From positions 124,001 through 188,000 of the forward strand of contig JAGTJL010000026.1 in the NCBI GenBank assembly GCA_020746875.1: a stretch of 64,000 nt of DNA. The letters run 5' to 3'. Position 1 is the first letter of the stretch, and each line of letters starts with the position of its first letter. Source of the stretch: Rhexocercosporidium sp. MPI-PUGE-AT-0058 (taxonomy: Eukaryota; Ascomycota; Leotiomycetes; Helotiales). The notes below the pieces were generated by a model. It ran no database searches and had not been told where the DNA came from. It saw only the letters and a program-made list of their open reading frames with translations. The translations under genes and the position numbers were made by a program. Positions 25,210 to 34,559 of the stretch are shown here, piece by piece.

Positions 25210-25703
25210 TATTACGGTCCGTGTATTTACTCGGTATAAATATAAAAGGTTATATTAATCTTAATAATCGAGAAGTAAATATATTACGTATATTAAAATA
25301 AATAATGACTAATATAATTAAAATATTATTTTTAATTAAGTATAAAGCTCTTATTTAATAGCAGACGTGCCAGTCTTATATAAAACCTTTATATTATACG
25401 ACCGCTAAGACCGCCAGGTCCTATCGGTCCTAGACTTCTAGACTTTAGTAATCCAGCGATTCGTTACGTAAAAGGGTTGCGTAATTTAAAAGCTTATTTA
25501 CCTTTTAATTGTTTATTAATAATAATATTTATATAATATATAACTTATAAAATCCTAAGTATTAAGGTTTTTTAAAAGAATGTTTTTAAAAGTAATACTC
25601 TTTTAATATACTTCTCTTAAAACTCTTACCTTTTTAAGCCTATAGTCCTGAGTACTACGCTGTCCCGGGGCCAGGTGTCACGGGACGCGGGGTGTTCGTA
25701 ATA
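25210..25703 (-). repeat. Nested Gypsy LTR, 5' copy (494 bp)
   Basis: Partner of 18809-19302. It keeps more C/G near its plus-strand end (CTGTCCCGGGGCCAGGTGTC, about 25660) than the other copy, so RIP has hit the two LTRs unequally. Confidence 0.9.
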
Positions 25704-26116
25704 ACCTCCTTATAATAACTAAAATCATCGATAGCTTAAACAACGCCTACGAACTTACTATAATAAGAAATATAAAATAATTCTTAGGGGTGCGAATTAT
25801 ACGTAATAAATATACGAAGACAATTACGCTTATTTATAATATGTATATAAAAAAAGTAGCTTAAAAATTTAACTTAGTAAATAATAATTGCCCGAGTACT
25901 CTTTTATTATATTATAACTTAGCTAAGAACACCGCCAAGGTAATAGTAAATTAAGTCAAAAAATATTAAGAAAAGGTCGGTTTTATATTATACTTAGCTA
26001 TTATACTTAAATTAAATATAGCTTTTATAATTTCATAATTATTATATTTCTTAACGAACTTAAGTCAAAAGCACTTATAAATTATGAATTAGATTATACG
26101 TTATTTCTTTAATATA

Positions 26117-26141
26117 CCGTATTATCTGCAATATAGCGCTA
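26117..26141. repeat. pogo-like TIR, left
   Basis: Exact inverted match to 28546-28570 over 25 bp; next base differs (T against C). Confidence 0.95.
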
Positions 26142-26499
26142 TGGCGGCGTAACTTTCCGGAAGTATTTTGATACTTTTGAACCTGGCGCTCTAATCGAGA
26201 CTGGCGTTATAGATCATAATTTTAGACTAGATCTATACTAAAATACCCTTTTTTTAAATATCTTCTTTTACTAACTCTGATCTATTCTTTAATACTATCT
26301 CGTTTTTTGTGAGAACTTTTAATTATTCGTTATTATACCTCTTATTCCTCGTATTCCACTCGGTCCTCTGCTATTAAGTTAAGCAACCTTAAATCTTCGA
26401 GGGGCTATTCAACTACTTACTCAACTCCGCCAAGGGCCTCTCCCGAAACTAAACAATCGCTCTTAACGTATACTCGGCCGGAAGTATATAAGTGGAGTA

Positions 26500-28360
26500 A
26501 ACGAGCAGGAAACCGTAAAGAAGCTAGCTTAATGGCGAATCGAGAACGACGATAAAGGTGTCGGAGAGCCTGGAGATTAAGAGTTGGCATCTCGACTAAT
26601 TATAAAAGAAGAAATCGAAGAGGAATTGGACGGCGTAAACGACGATATATACGATAATTATATCACTTTTCGGAGGTACGCTTATAATCGAGAATATAAG
26701 TTGGTATCGTTAGAATACTAAGAGTCCACGTATCGGAAGCTCAAAGATAGAAGTGACGAGCGAATTACTATTCGGTATGCGGCTCGAAAGCTCAAGATCT
26801 TACGCTTTACCTTCCGCGGATAAATTAAGAAAAAACCCGATATTTTACGGCAAAAAAGAGGAATATTCTGTGTCCGGAAGCTATAGGGCAAAGTGAAAGA
26901 GCTAGAGATAAAATTAAAGCTGAAGGAGAGGTTTGACGAGGCTCGACTTAAAAGTCGATTGATTTCAGCCAAATAGATAGTTCGGAATGCGAAGCAGATA
27001 TATAAAGAGCTTCACCTTAAGCGAGTGATTCGCAGAGAAGGAGGTTTGAACTTATACTTTAGTTTTCGATAATCTGTTAGCTGGTTAATTAGCTTTAAGA
27101 AGCGTTAAGGAATCTCCTTCCGAGCAGGAACGAAAAGAGCTTAAAAAGCTCCCGAGGAACTACGTAGTATTATTATTAGTTGGTTCTAATTCAACCGCCG
27201 AAATATTATTATCAACTTCAACTCTGACTGTGAGAAGCCTCGTCCTCTTACTGTGCCAGTTATTGGAAGATACAAGCTCTCTGAGATCTCGAATATGAAT
27301 TAAATACCCCTCGCTTTTGAGTTCCAGAGAAGCCGTACTCTCGCCGCCAAAGGTTCTCGTACAGTTATTTTAAGGACAGCTCGTGGAGGCTAGGAAAAAC
27401 GTTAAGCTATTTTATAAGTTATCGCTTTTGCAGATAGAGTTAATCGGTGCAAACCTCTTCTTATATTTAAAGAGAAATCAGGAAAAAGTAATAAAAATCG
27501 ATAATTAGAGATAAGCAGATATCACCCCTTAGTTAAAGTGATTTAGAACGACAAAGCATACGCTAACTCTCAGAATTTCCTCGATTGGATCAGATAAGAT
27601 TACTCTCATGCCTCCGAATACCCCCTCTTAGACCGCGAACCTCGACTCCTCGTACTCGACGCTTTTGCCCCTTATAAATATACCGGAAAAAAGGTTCCTG
27701 CGAACGAGACTATAACGGCGAAGAAGAAACGACTGAAGGAGGAGAAGCTAAATAAGGCTATTCGTGCTGAATTTAAGAAACTGAACGTCACTTTATCGCT
27801 TATCCTTGGCGGTTGTACAGGTTATATTCAGGTGCTCGATGTGGCTATTAACGCTCTTTTGAAAGCTCTGATTCGGGACCAAGAAGAGATTCATATCGAT
27901 AAGAACTTGAAGAAATAGAATAATAACGAGTATATAATATAAGACCGGCGTATATTATTAACTTAATGGGTTAAAGAGGCGTAGCTACAAATACACCGAG
28001 ATTATAAAAACACGATTATCGAGGCTTTCAGGAACGTTGGTTTATCTCTTAATCCTGACGGCTCTAAAGACGATAAACTAAAGATTCGAGACCTCCTAAA
28101 TATCTCCGTCGGCGATTATTAACTTCCTGTTTCGATTATCATTCTTGACGACGACGACGCCGACGAAGATAGAGATACAATTATAATTCAAAGCACGTAT
28201 ATTTCGGTGGAAAAGAAGGAGGCTATATAAGCAGAGAATCAAGGTAACGTAATAATAAATACAAGGAACGATACAGAGAGTGCTTTTAACTCTGATTCAG
28301 AGCTCGATTCCTCGGAAGAAGAGACTAAAGAAGAGGACGAGGATATGGCAGATATTTAAG
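26500..28360 (+). pseudogene. DDE_1-type transposase with RIP stops
   Basis: A nearly continuous frame of about 620 codons on the plus strand, interrupted only by TAG/TAA/TGA codons at positions where Gln or Trp fit. The N-terminal half (26640-27150) is basic and helical, fitting a CENP-B/HTH DNA-binding region. The catalytic core shows VIGRYKLSEI, AAKGSRTVILRTARGG, ADRVNRCKPLLIFK (Asp 1), SQNFLDWIR, RLLVLDAFAPYK (Asp 2) and LGGCTGYIQVLDVAINALLK (Asp 3), the fungal DDE superfamily endonuclease pattern. The C-terminus is acidic (SSEEETKEEDEDM). Roughly ten nonsense changes and no obvious frameshift mean a once-active, RIP-silenced copy. Confidence 0.85.
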
Positions 28361-28545
28361 AGGCGTAATAGATAAATAACTTCAAGAATAGATATTATTT
28401 ACACTTTTATTTTGCACTTAAATTACGCGAGTTTGACATGCCTAACCTAGGATTAATTATACCGCCATAGCGATATAACATACGCGAAGTCTAAGAGTTA
28501 CAAATAGACCTGGCGGTATAAGCGGGGTGGCGAGTTAATCAAGAG

Positions 28546-28570
28546 TAGCGCTATATTGCAGATAATACGG
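28546..28570. repeat. pogo-like TIR, right
   Basis: Inverted partner of 26117-26141, followed directly by TA. Confidence 0.95.
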
Positions 28571-29214
28571 TACGCTTCTTAAGTATTATTTATAATCGTT
28601 AAAAGAGCGAGACGTAGCTTATAATAGCTTTTAATGCTTCTTTTATAAATAATTTAGAAATTAAGCGTTTTTTATAAGGGCTTATTATTATTTTATTCGG
28701 GGGTGTTATATTATAAATAATAACTAAACAAAACATAATTATTACCTCGACAACTAAGGCTGAGCTCTTAGGGGTAAAGCGAACTGTAAAAATAGTTATA
28801 ATATTATAAAGGCTCTTTACGGAAATACACCTTAATATACGGTGCCCCTAAAATATCTTTTATAATAACTAATAGACAATTAAGCTTATAATTAGAGAGA
28901 ACTAGCGCATATCGACTAAGCTTAAATACGTTAATATTTAAAACATATAGCTACGCTAAAAGCATTAAAAAGGAAGTTTTAAGATTATATACTTACTTAT
29001 AAGCGAAATATACGCTAATAGCCTTATTAAAAACCTTTTATAATAAAAGTTTAAGACTTTTATTATATTGCTTAATCTATAAGACGTTAAAACGTTAGTA
29101 AAAAAGCTTAATTAAGGCTTATACTTTATTATAAACACACTTTCTTATTTTCCTTTGTATTTTAAAGTACTTTTTAAGTTAATATAATTACGTAAAATAT
29201 ATTTCTTTTTAAGT

Positions 29215-29665
29215 TATTAAAAGGCAAGAATTCTATTTCGGCCGAAGCTACAACTAAACTAACGCAAGCAAGTACAAAAAAAGGCCCGTTCTTAAGCTGC
29301 TTATAAAGTAGCAAACCATGACTCTAAAGGGGCACGTTCCCAAGCCGCTATCAAGTCGCCAACTAAACCACCAACAAATCCACCAGCCACATCACCAGCA
29401 ATAGCACCAGCACAACCATGATTCTGGCTGTGGCACCGAAGGCAACGAGCCGAACCAGCAACATCTTAACAGATGTTAATAAGAAGGTCACCCTTTAAGG
29501 CAGCTTTGACGCATGCTAAGTAGAGGACCTCCTTATTAATACCTGCCTCAGCACGCCGGCGGGCGGGAGTGGTAGGGGCGGCAGAGGCGGTAGGAGGGGG
29601 CGTAGGAGAGGGAGTGCGAGGGCGACGGCGAGGGGGAGGGCGAAGGGCGGCGGCAGGCTATTATA
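29215..29665 (-). other. GC-rich, CpA-rich island inside the Copia; candidate minus-strand coding fragment
   Basis: This interval keeps dense CpA (CCACCAACAAATCCACCAGC) and a G-rich stretch (29560-29650), unlike the RIPped DNA on both sides. On the minus strand a frame runs from about 29660: a Pro/Ala/Arg-rich start (TPSPTPPPTASAAPTT), then EVLYLACVKAALKGDLLINI, one TAA, and ARCLRCHSQNHGCAG (Cys-x2-Cys-x5-Cys), then a Gly/Val repeat-like GGFVGGLVGDL. The plus strand is also fairly open and continues the Copia frame, so the coding strand is not certain. Function unknown; possibly captured host sequence or a gag-like knuckle. Confidence 0.35.
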
Positions 29666-30047
29666 ATTAGTTAATATATTTTAACTTACTTAATCTCTTA
29701 ATCTTTTAACTTAAATAACGTTAAAAACTAAACTTAAAGATATGAGAGATAAAAGGAAATATATCTTTTTGATTGCGCGAGCAGTAGCGAGATTAAAGCG
29801 GCGGGAGGCACGGGCGGCTAACTTAGCGGTAGAGACACGACTTATTTTTGAATTTAATATACTTATAAAAGGAAGTTATAAAAGAGAGGGGAGTTGTTTA
29901 TATACTCTCGGTTATACGTTAAGTATGTTTACTTTGACTACTAATTATTATTTTTCTTTACTGTCTGTCGTTTTACTATTATTTATTATATTTATTACGC
30001 ACTTATTTACTTCGCTAAAACTACGTATTATCTTTAGCGAGGAGGTG

Positions 30048-30240
30048 TGTCGTGTAAGTTATGATTAATTGGCTAAGCGAGCCCAATTAAGACTACCAAA
30101 ACCATGGCGCCAGTAAGCTCCTCTATTAAAGGAGCTTAAATGCGCCATATATAATAATACAACAACAGTCATATACGCAACTGCGCAGCCTTCAATTGAC
30201 TTGATATTCGCCTCTGTGGAGCCTCAAGGTATGTTGCACA
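30048..30240 (+). repeat. Copia 3' LTR (193 bp)
   Basis: Starts TGTCGTGTAAGTT and ends GTATGTTGCACA; same length as 13817-14009 and less AT-shifted. Confidence 0.85.
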
Positions 30241-30864
30241 ATAAGAACCTTATTATTAAGCGAGTTTAATAAGAAGATAATTATTATTATCAATTTTTAA
30301 TAAGAGAAAAAGATACACAGGTTAGGTTAATTAAAATATTAAACTTAAGTATAAAGTAAGTATAAAAGTATAAAAGCAGAACTTATAATTAATTATTTTA
30401 CGCCTAAGTTCAAAATATAAATTAAAATGCGTTTAATAAGAGCGCGTATAAGAAGTAAAGAAAAGGGATTAAAGTATTAAAAAAAGTAAATTCTAATGAA
30501 TAAACTTAATTTGATTTAATTATGCATTCATTCGTTTATTTATTAATATTTAAAGTAATCGTGTATATAAAGTACTAATACATCGTATTGCACGATAATA
30601 TTAATACGCATTTATAAGAGAAGAAGACGTATAATATGCTTAAGGAAAACTAAGCACTCTAAAGGTAAAAACAGGGTTAGGTTTAAAAACAATTTAGGCT
30701 TTATAAGTAAATGTATAAATTTAAAAATTAAACAACTCTTAAAATATAGAAAGATTTTAAGTTATAAAAAAATCTTCAAATAATATACGTATATAATTAT
30801 TTATTAATAATAATATTTTTAAATATTATAATAAGGAGTATATTATTAAGATATTTTCTTTAAT
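30241..30864. other. AT-rich relic, unassigned
   Basis: RIP-like composition with no recognisable domain on either strand. Presumably part of the DNA that hosted the Copia. Confidence 0.35.
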
Positions 30865-31070
30865 AACAAGTATTTTATTATCGCATTTTCGCATTTTCCC
30901 TTACTTTTACTCTTGACTCTTTAAAATATCTAATAATAAGTATTTTATTATCGCCTTTACTTTTAGTTTTACTTTTAACTCTTTAAAATATCTAATAATA
31001 AGTATTTTATTATCACCCTTTTCCAATACTTTTACTTTTAACTTTTTAAAATATTTAATAATAAGTACTC
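30865..31070. repeat. Tandem repeat, about 3.3 copies of a 62-70 bp unit
   Basis: The anchor TATTTTATTATC recurs at 30871, 30941 and 31003, and a decayed fourth (TACTCAG) lies at 31066. Each unit is AATAAGTATTTTATTATCGC, a pyrimidine-rich middle (CTTTTACTTTTA), then CTCTTTAAAATATCTAAT. It ends exactly where normal composition resumes. Confidence 0.8.
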
Positions 31071-32124
31071 AGCGGCCCCAGGAATTCACTGAAATTGAAG
31101 AAGCAAGTTGTACTTGACAATGTTTTGTTCCTTCAACGAGGCCCTCGAGACAGGATTCTGGATTCTCGGTTGCGTTGACTCAATCTGTAGCGCGACTTGC
31201 CATTCAGCAAAAGTACCTCGATTCATGTATTTTCATTCCACTATTCAATCGGTAGAAGAAGCATTACTACTTCGTATCAATATAATATGGTCAGAATTTC
31301 TCTCGAAGCACCATGGCCAACGGTAGGGGCCTTCGCCACTCGGACTTAACTGTTCTTTCCGAAGGCAGAAGGTGCCGGAACTGTATCTTGCGCCGCGTTG
31401 GGTCCCACTACTGCCCTCTTGTTCCATGTAACCTTTTATGCGACTGAGTATTACAGTACATAAAAATAGGCAGATCATCATCATATAGCCCCTCGCTATC
31501 CTAGTCAGGAGATTGGTAAAGCTTAAGGTCATTTATCTATGTCTACAGCTGGCCGATTTCATCGTATAGATTCCACTCCTCATATGAATCAAAGGAGGAG
31601 GGAAAGGTTAGGGCTACTCACTGTTGCATTTTAGACAACTTAGATTATAAGGTGGAGGGCGGAGGAGCGTGGGACTGTGCTTAGTGTGTGAAAATTTTGT
31701 GTAATCCTGGCAATACTGAGCCACATTAGCAGCATAGTTCACTGATAAAGGGGTAAAGGATCGGTTAGGGAAAGTTTCATGTGTAAGGAGTTGGTAATTA
31801 GCTGGGATGCTGCATTGAGAAGTAGTTCTCTCTGTAGCTCTGCTACCGCCGAAGTGATTTTGCCTTGCGAATATTTGTATACGCCTCCTCGTATGAGTTA
31901 CGGTTTGACAACGCAACTCAGCATTGCTCCTAGCCCACTAATCCCTTTCACTCTCTGAGCGCCATTGCGCAGTGCATGCGGCGCCCAGAAGCAGTCACAA
32001 CGAGGCCTAGGTGGTAACTAGAGATTTACGCAGATCTTTAGCAAGGCATAATGGTCCAACTTATGAATTAAACAAACTCAGAAAACAATGAACGATATAC
32101 CAAACATCTATTGGTCAGATGGGT
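31071..32124. other. Normal-composition island, no firm gene
   Basis: Composition is that of single-copy DNA. A 95-codon minus-strand frame (31532-31245) has a type II anchor-like segment (GYMMMICLFLCTVILS) followed by a basic/Ser-rich stretch. It could be a first exon or chance; I found no continuation. Nothing else recognised. Confidence 0.35.
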
Positions 32125-32563
32125 GGCCTCTTTAAAGTCAACTTCTCGAATTTTTTTCAATGTGATGGAAAGGCCTGTTCCGACTAGAGAGAATACTTCC
32201 AAGAAGCCCCCAAGGATACACTCAAGGACTCATACTAATATAAAGTTCTGTACAATCTGGATGGGAACAGCTTTAGTGGCCGATACTATCGATTTCTCAT
32301 CAAGCTGCCTGGTTTTCATGCAAAATCTTTTCACGGAGTGGCATGAGGATAGACTGATCCCTTGGGTGTATTATGTGCATATTAGTCTAAGGACGGAAAA
32401 ACTTCCTGAGACCACGAGATATTTATTAAAGGACCCAGAAGAGCAAAAGATCGCTAATAGAATTGCAAAGGAAAGCTGCGATTGGGTTAGACGGATTCTT
32501 CGGCCGGTGGATCTGAGTGCGGCGTTGTCAAGAATTTTATTAGAGTATGCCCGGATGTTATAA
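32125..32563 (+). pseudogene. Broken GT90 (CAP10-like) glycosyltransferase, C-terminal part
   Basis: From about 32125 one frame reads VNFSNFFQCDGKACSD, TAG (32185-32187), REYFQEAPKDTLKDSY, TAA (32236-32238), then YKVLYNLDGNSFSGRYYRF. A frameshift at about 32296 moves into the frame SSCLVFMQNLFTEWHEDR, LIPWVYYVHISL, ETTRYLLKD, DWVRRILRPVDLSAAL and LLEYARML, stopping at 32563. D-GN-FSGR, F-EW--DRLIPWVHYVP and the terminal R--LLEYARL are hallmarks of the fungal GT90/CAP10 (DUF821-type) family, Golgi enzymes related to capsule xylosyltransferases. Both stops fit single C-to-T changes at Gln codons. The N-terminal half was not found. Confidence 0.8.
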
Positions 32564-32928
32564 GGCGATAGAGTTCAGTTGAGCGATTGGACTATAAAAG
32601 CATTAAGTTGGTTCCGGTCGTTGGTAATAATCGCAATTGACTGGATGCGTTCTAAGACGTACCAAACAACCCTTTAACTAAACACCCTTTCAGCTGCCTC
32701 TTTTCGTTTGGGCAAAGATATCTAGTTAACTAAGAATTCTGAGATCGGAAAGACATTAGGTCCCCCAGGGTTTTATAATATAATAGACGGGGTTGTGAAT
32801 GGGTAAGCACCCCTGTCAAATCGAGGCTCTTCGCCCCACCCCCACCCGATCACGAGCTCGGATGTTTGGCACCGATCTAAACGTTCACAAACTTAAGCCA
32901 TTCCACTTTCACTTCCAAACGAATTACT

Positions 32929-33495
32929 ATGGCACCAAAACCCCCACCAGGAGCAGTCTCATCCTTCATCGCCTCCCCTACCCTCTTCCCCTTCAATGTC
33001 CAGGTCAAAGACTACCTAAACTCTCACTCCTCAAAACATCACATAGTCGCTGCCACGCTGGTCTTCTCTCCTTCTAACTCAACTCATGTACTCATCGTCC
33101 AACGCTCTGCTAGAGACTACGTACCTAATCTCTGGGAAATCCCGGGCGGGTCCTGCGACCCCGATGAATCGATACTTGCCGGCGCTGTCAGGGAATTGTG
33201 GGAAGAAAGCGGTTTGATAGCGACTAAGGTGCTAAGGCAGGTGGGGAAAAGTTATGACTGGGTGGAAGAGGGAACTGTATGGTCTAAGTTTAGCTTTGAG
33301 GTGGAGGTTGAGGGGGCGGAAGTCACTTTGGATGAAGAGGAGCATCAAGCGTTTCATTGGGTTACAGAGGAGGAATGTAGAAAAGGTGAAGTCGTGAGGG
33401 ATGGAAAGAGAACTGAAATTAAGTGGACGAATGAGTCTCAGCTGGCGGTGATTTTAGAAGGATTTCGGTTGAGGGCAGTAGCCCAGTTTACCTAA
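32929..33495 (+). CDS. NUDIX hydrolase, intact
   Basis: Single-exon gene of 188 residues. A complete Nudix box runs from G74 to L96: G-x5-E (E80), seven residues, R88-E89-L, E92-E93, G95 (core AVRELWEESGL), which binds the catalytic divalent cation. The upstream strand HIVAATLVFSPSN with LIVQR and WEIPGGSCD, and the downstream FSFEVEVEG strand, match the alpha/beta Nudix fold. There is no targeting signal, so it is probably cytosolic, hydrolysing a nucleoside-diphosphate-linked substrate (ADP-ribose, NADH and dNTP types cannot be told apart here). No stop or frameshift despite lying in a 2.5-kb pocket between RIPped blocks. The start is the first ATG of the frame with context CTATGG. Confidence 0.9.
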   Translation: MAPKPPPGAVSSFIASPTLFPFNVQVKDYLNSHSSKHHIVAATLVFSPSNSTHVLIVQRSARDYVPNLWEIPGGSCDPDESILAGAVRELWEESGLIATKVLRQVGKSYDWVEEGTVWSKFSFEVEVEGAEVTLDEEEHQAFHWVTEEECRKGEVVRDGKRTEIKWTNESQLAVILEGFRLRAVAQFT

Positions 33496-33739
33496 AGGGG
33501 CACGCGGCGGAATCAGGGCGCAGATCATAATATACTCTCACCGATTTTACCCAAAACCGTTCGGATTCTTAGGCAAAGCGGTAACGCGCCAAAGATATCG
33601 GAGATTATAAAGAAGATTCATAGCATTCCTCTTTCAGGCGTACAAATTACCTCAAGAAGTTTAGTAATCGGCGCTCGGGGTTCGCTTTACCAAAACGCAA
33701 TTAAACTAATTAAGATAGGTATAAGAAAACGAGACCTTA

Positions 33740-34280
33740 ATCGAGGACGTGGGTAGGCATATTAATAATAAGCGATATAAGAAAAATATATACTATAACG
33801 ATAATAGTGATTCCGACGAAGAAGAAGAAGAAGATAATATAAAAGAGAACGGCGATAATAATCTTATTAAGCGATTTAATAAAGACGAAGATAAAGATAA
33901 AAATTAAGGTAATAATTAAGTTAAAAATGAAAAGATAAAAAAAGATACTTGGGGTAATAAGGAGAGTAAAGAAGAGTATACTTTTAGCACCAATAGCCCT
34001 AAGGTCGATAATCTTATAAAACTCGTATCCCGCCTTAGTGTGTTTTATTATATAAAGGTCTTCACTAATAATCGATCAAGTTCGAGCTTACTTATTTACT
34101 ATTTCAGCGTCCTCGACTGTATTAACGCTAGGTTTACATTTCGGCGTGCTTTAAAGATTATACCTCTTAGCTTTTAGCGTTAATATATATTTAACGCTTC
34201 TTATTATTAGAATTCGCTTATCGTATAAGACGTATACGTATGTAAGTCTTAACCAGCGGCCTTATTGTAGTTAATTAAAA
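33740..34280 (+). pseudogene. RecQ/telomere-linked-helicase-like relic, left part
   Basis: RIPped plus-strand frame beginning near EDVGRHINNKRY, then an acidic run (SDSDEEEEEDNI) and, after frame slips, PLIYYFSVLDCINARF-like sequence (seen as LLIYYFSVLDCINARF) and TYVSLNQRPYCS up to the Gypsy junction at 34280. With one TAAAA removed it continues in frame at 63475 (LKPLNNVRLKY). The order acidic linker, F--LD---ARF, YPYL-like block resembles the N-terminal half of large fungal proteins that end in a RecQ helicase. Family assignment is from memory and the helicase domain itself lies outside the window. Confidence 0.5.
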
Positions 34281-34422
34281 TGTCAAGGGGCGGTCGCACT
34301 TGCCCGCACTATAGCTATGCCTCTGCCTCTTAAAGGCACGCATTTTCTAAAAAGTTGCCTTTATAAGTTTTAAATAATATAACGTACTTTTTTTTGCTTT
34401 TTGTTTTAGTTATATTATAATA
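34281..34422 (+). repeat. Chromodomain Gypsy 5' LTR (142 bp)
   Basis: Starts TGTCAAGGGGCGGTCGC and ends TTATATTATAATA. Shares CTATGCCTCTGCCTCTTAAA with 63328-63469. Confidence 0.9.
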
Positions 34423-34559
34423 TTTTAAAACTTTTCTTTTTAAACGGTATAACAAAGAGGTAGTCGATTAGTATCCGACTCGCCAGGCCTAAAGCCCCCT
34501 TACTTAAGTGCCGCGGTAAACTTACGGCGAGGCGCTTAATTAAGCATTTAATTAATTAT

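Larger units (their letters stand above)
18809..25703 (-). mobile_element. Gypsy LTR retrotransposon nested in Copia RT
   Basis: 6895 bp with 494-bp LTRs and a perfect 5-bp TSD ACCTC (18804-18808 and 25704-25708). Coding is on the minus strand. Gag lies about 25000-24500 (FIDESYAL-like region, IEPFLKDYFEYKATYK). RT lies about 22530-22050 (KDRYILPLAKELYNKLSGAK, LDLRGAYNLIKI, FRIRFGYYKYIVMPFKL, YYLNDILVYFK, where YLDD is expected). Integrase lies about 20990-20880 (SIALDFVIELLPSKD, YDSIYVITDKIIKYAYI). Heavily RIPped. Splicing it out with one TSD copy rejoins the Copia RT in frame (YYNLNL to LIITKIIDSL). Confidence 0.93.
26117..28570 (+). mobile_element. pogo-like DNA transposon nested in Copia RNase H
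   Basis: 2454 bp with perfect 25-bp terminal inverted repeats (26117-26141 and 28546-28570, starting CCGTATTATCTGCAATATAG), flanked by TA on both sides (26115-26116 and 28571-28572). Removing it with one TA rejoins the Copia frame (RYFFNI to RFLSIIYNR). Much less AT-biased than its surroundings, which suggests the youngest or least RIP-exposed insertion in this block. Subterminal copies of a TGGCGGTATAA-like motif occur near both ends. Confidence 0.92.
13817..30240 (+). mobile_element. Copia LTR retrotransposon with two nested insertions
   Basis: Bounded by 193-bp direct repeats. Net length is about 7.1 kb after removing the Gypsy (18809-25703) and pogo-like element (26117-28570). On the plus strand the decayed polyprotein runs in Copia order: a protease-like block (NCGITHLINNINKL, about 15630), integrase remnants (16000-17100), RVT_2 reverse transcriptase (KQYDVVNAFINIKR about 18510, ALYSLRDF, IAFYVNDI at 18770), resuming at 25709 with LGVRIIRNKYTKTI and QEKVGFILYLAI, then RNase H (AELLGVKRTVKI about 28770). 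Stops sit where Trp/Gln are expected, as RIP produces. The 5-bp flanks (GGAAC and ATAAG) do not form a clean target-site duplication, so either the ends are slightly misplaced or one flank is rearranged. Confidence 0.85.

Noticed and set aside
26718..26972. 84-codon minus-strand frame
   Set aside because: Antisense to the transposase reading frame of the pogo-like element.
29742..30068. 108-codon plus-strand frame with a hydrophobic C-terminal half
   Set aside because: It runs into the Copia 3' LTR and consists of AT-rich codons; hydrophobicity is expected from RIPped sequence (Leu, Ile, Phe, Tyr).
13812..30248. Target-site duplication for the outer Copia (GGAAC against AGAAC at 30244-30248)
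   Set aside because: It would require the LTR to end in AATA instead of CA; the bases next to the best LTR ends (GGAAC and ATAAG) do not match, so no duplication is claimed.
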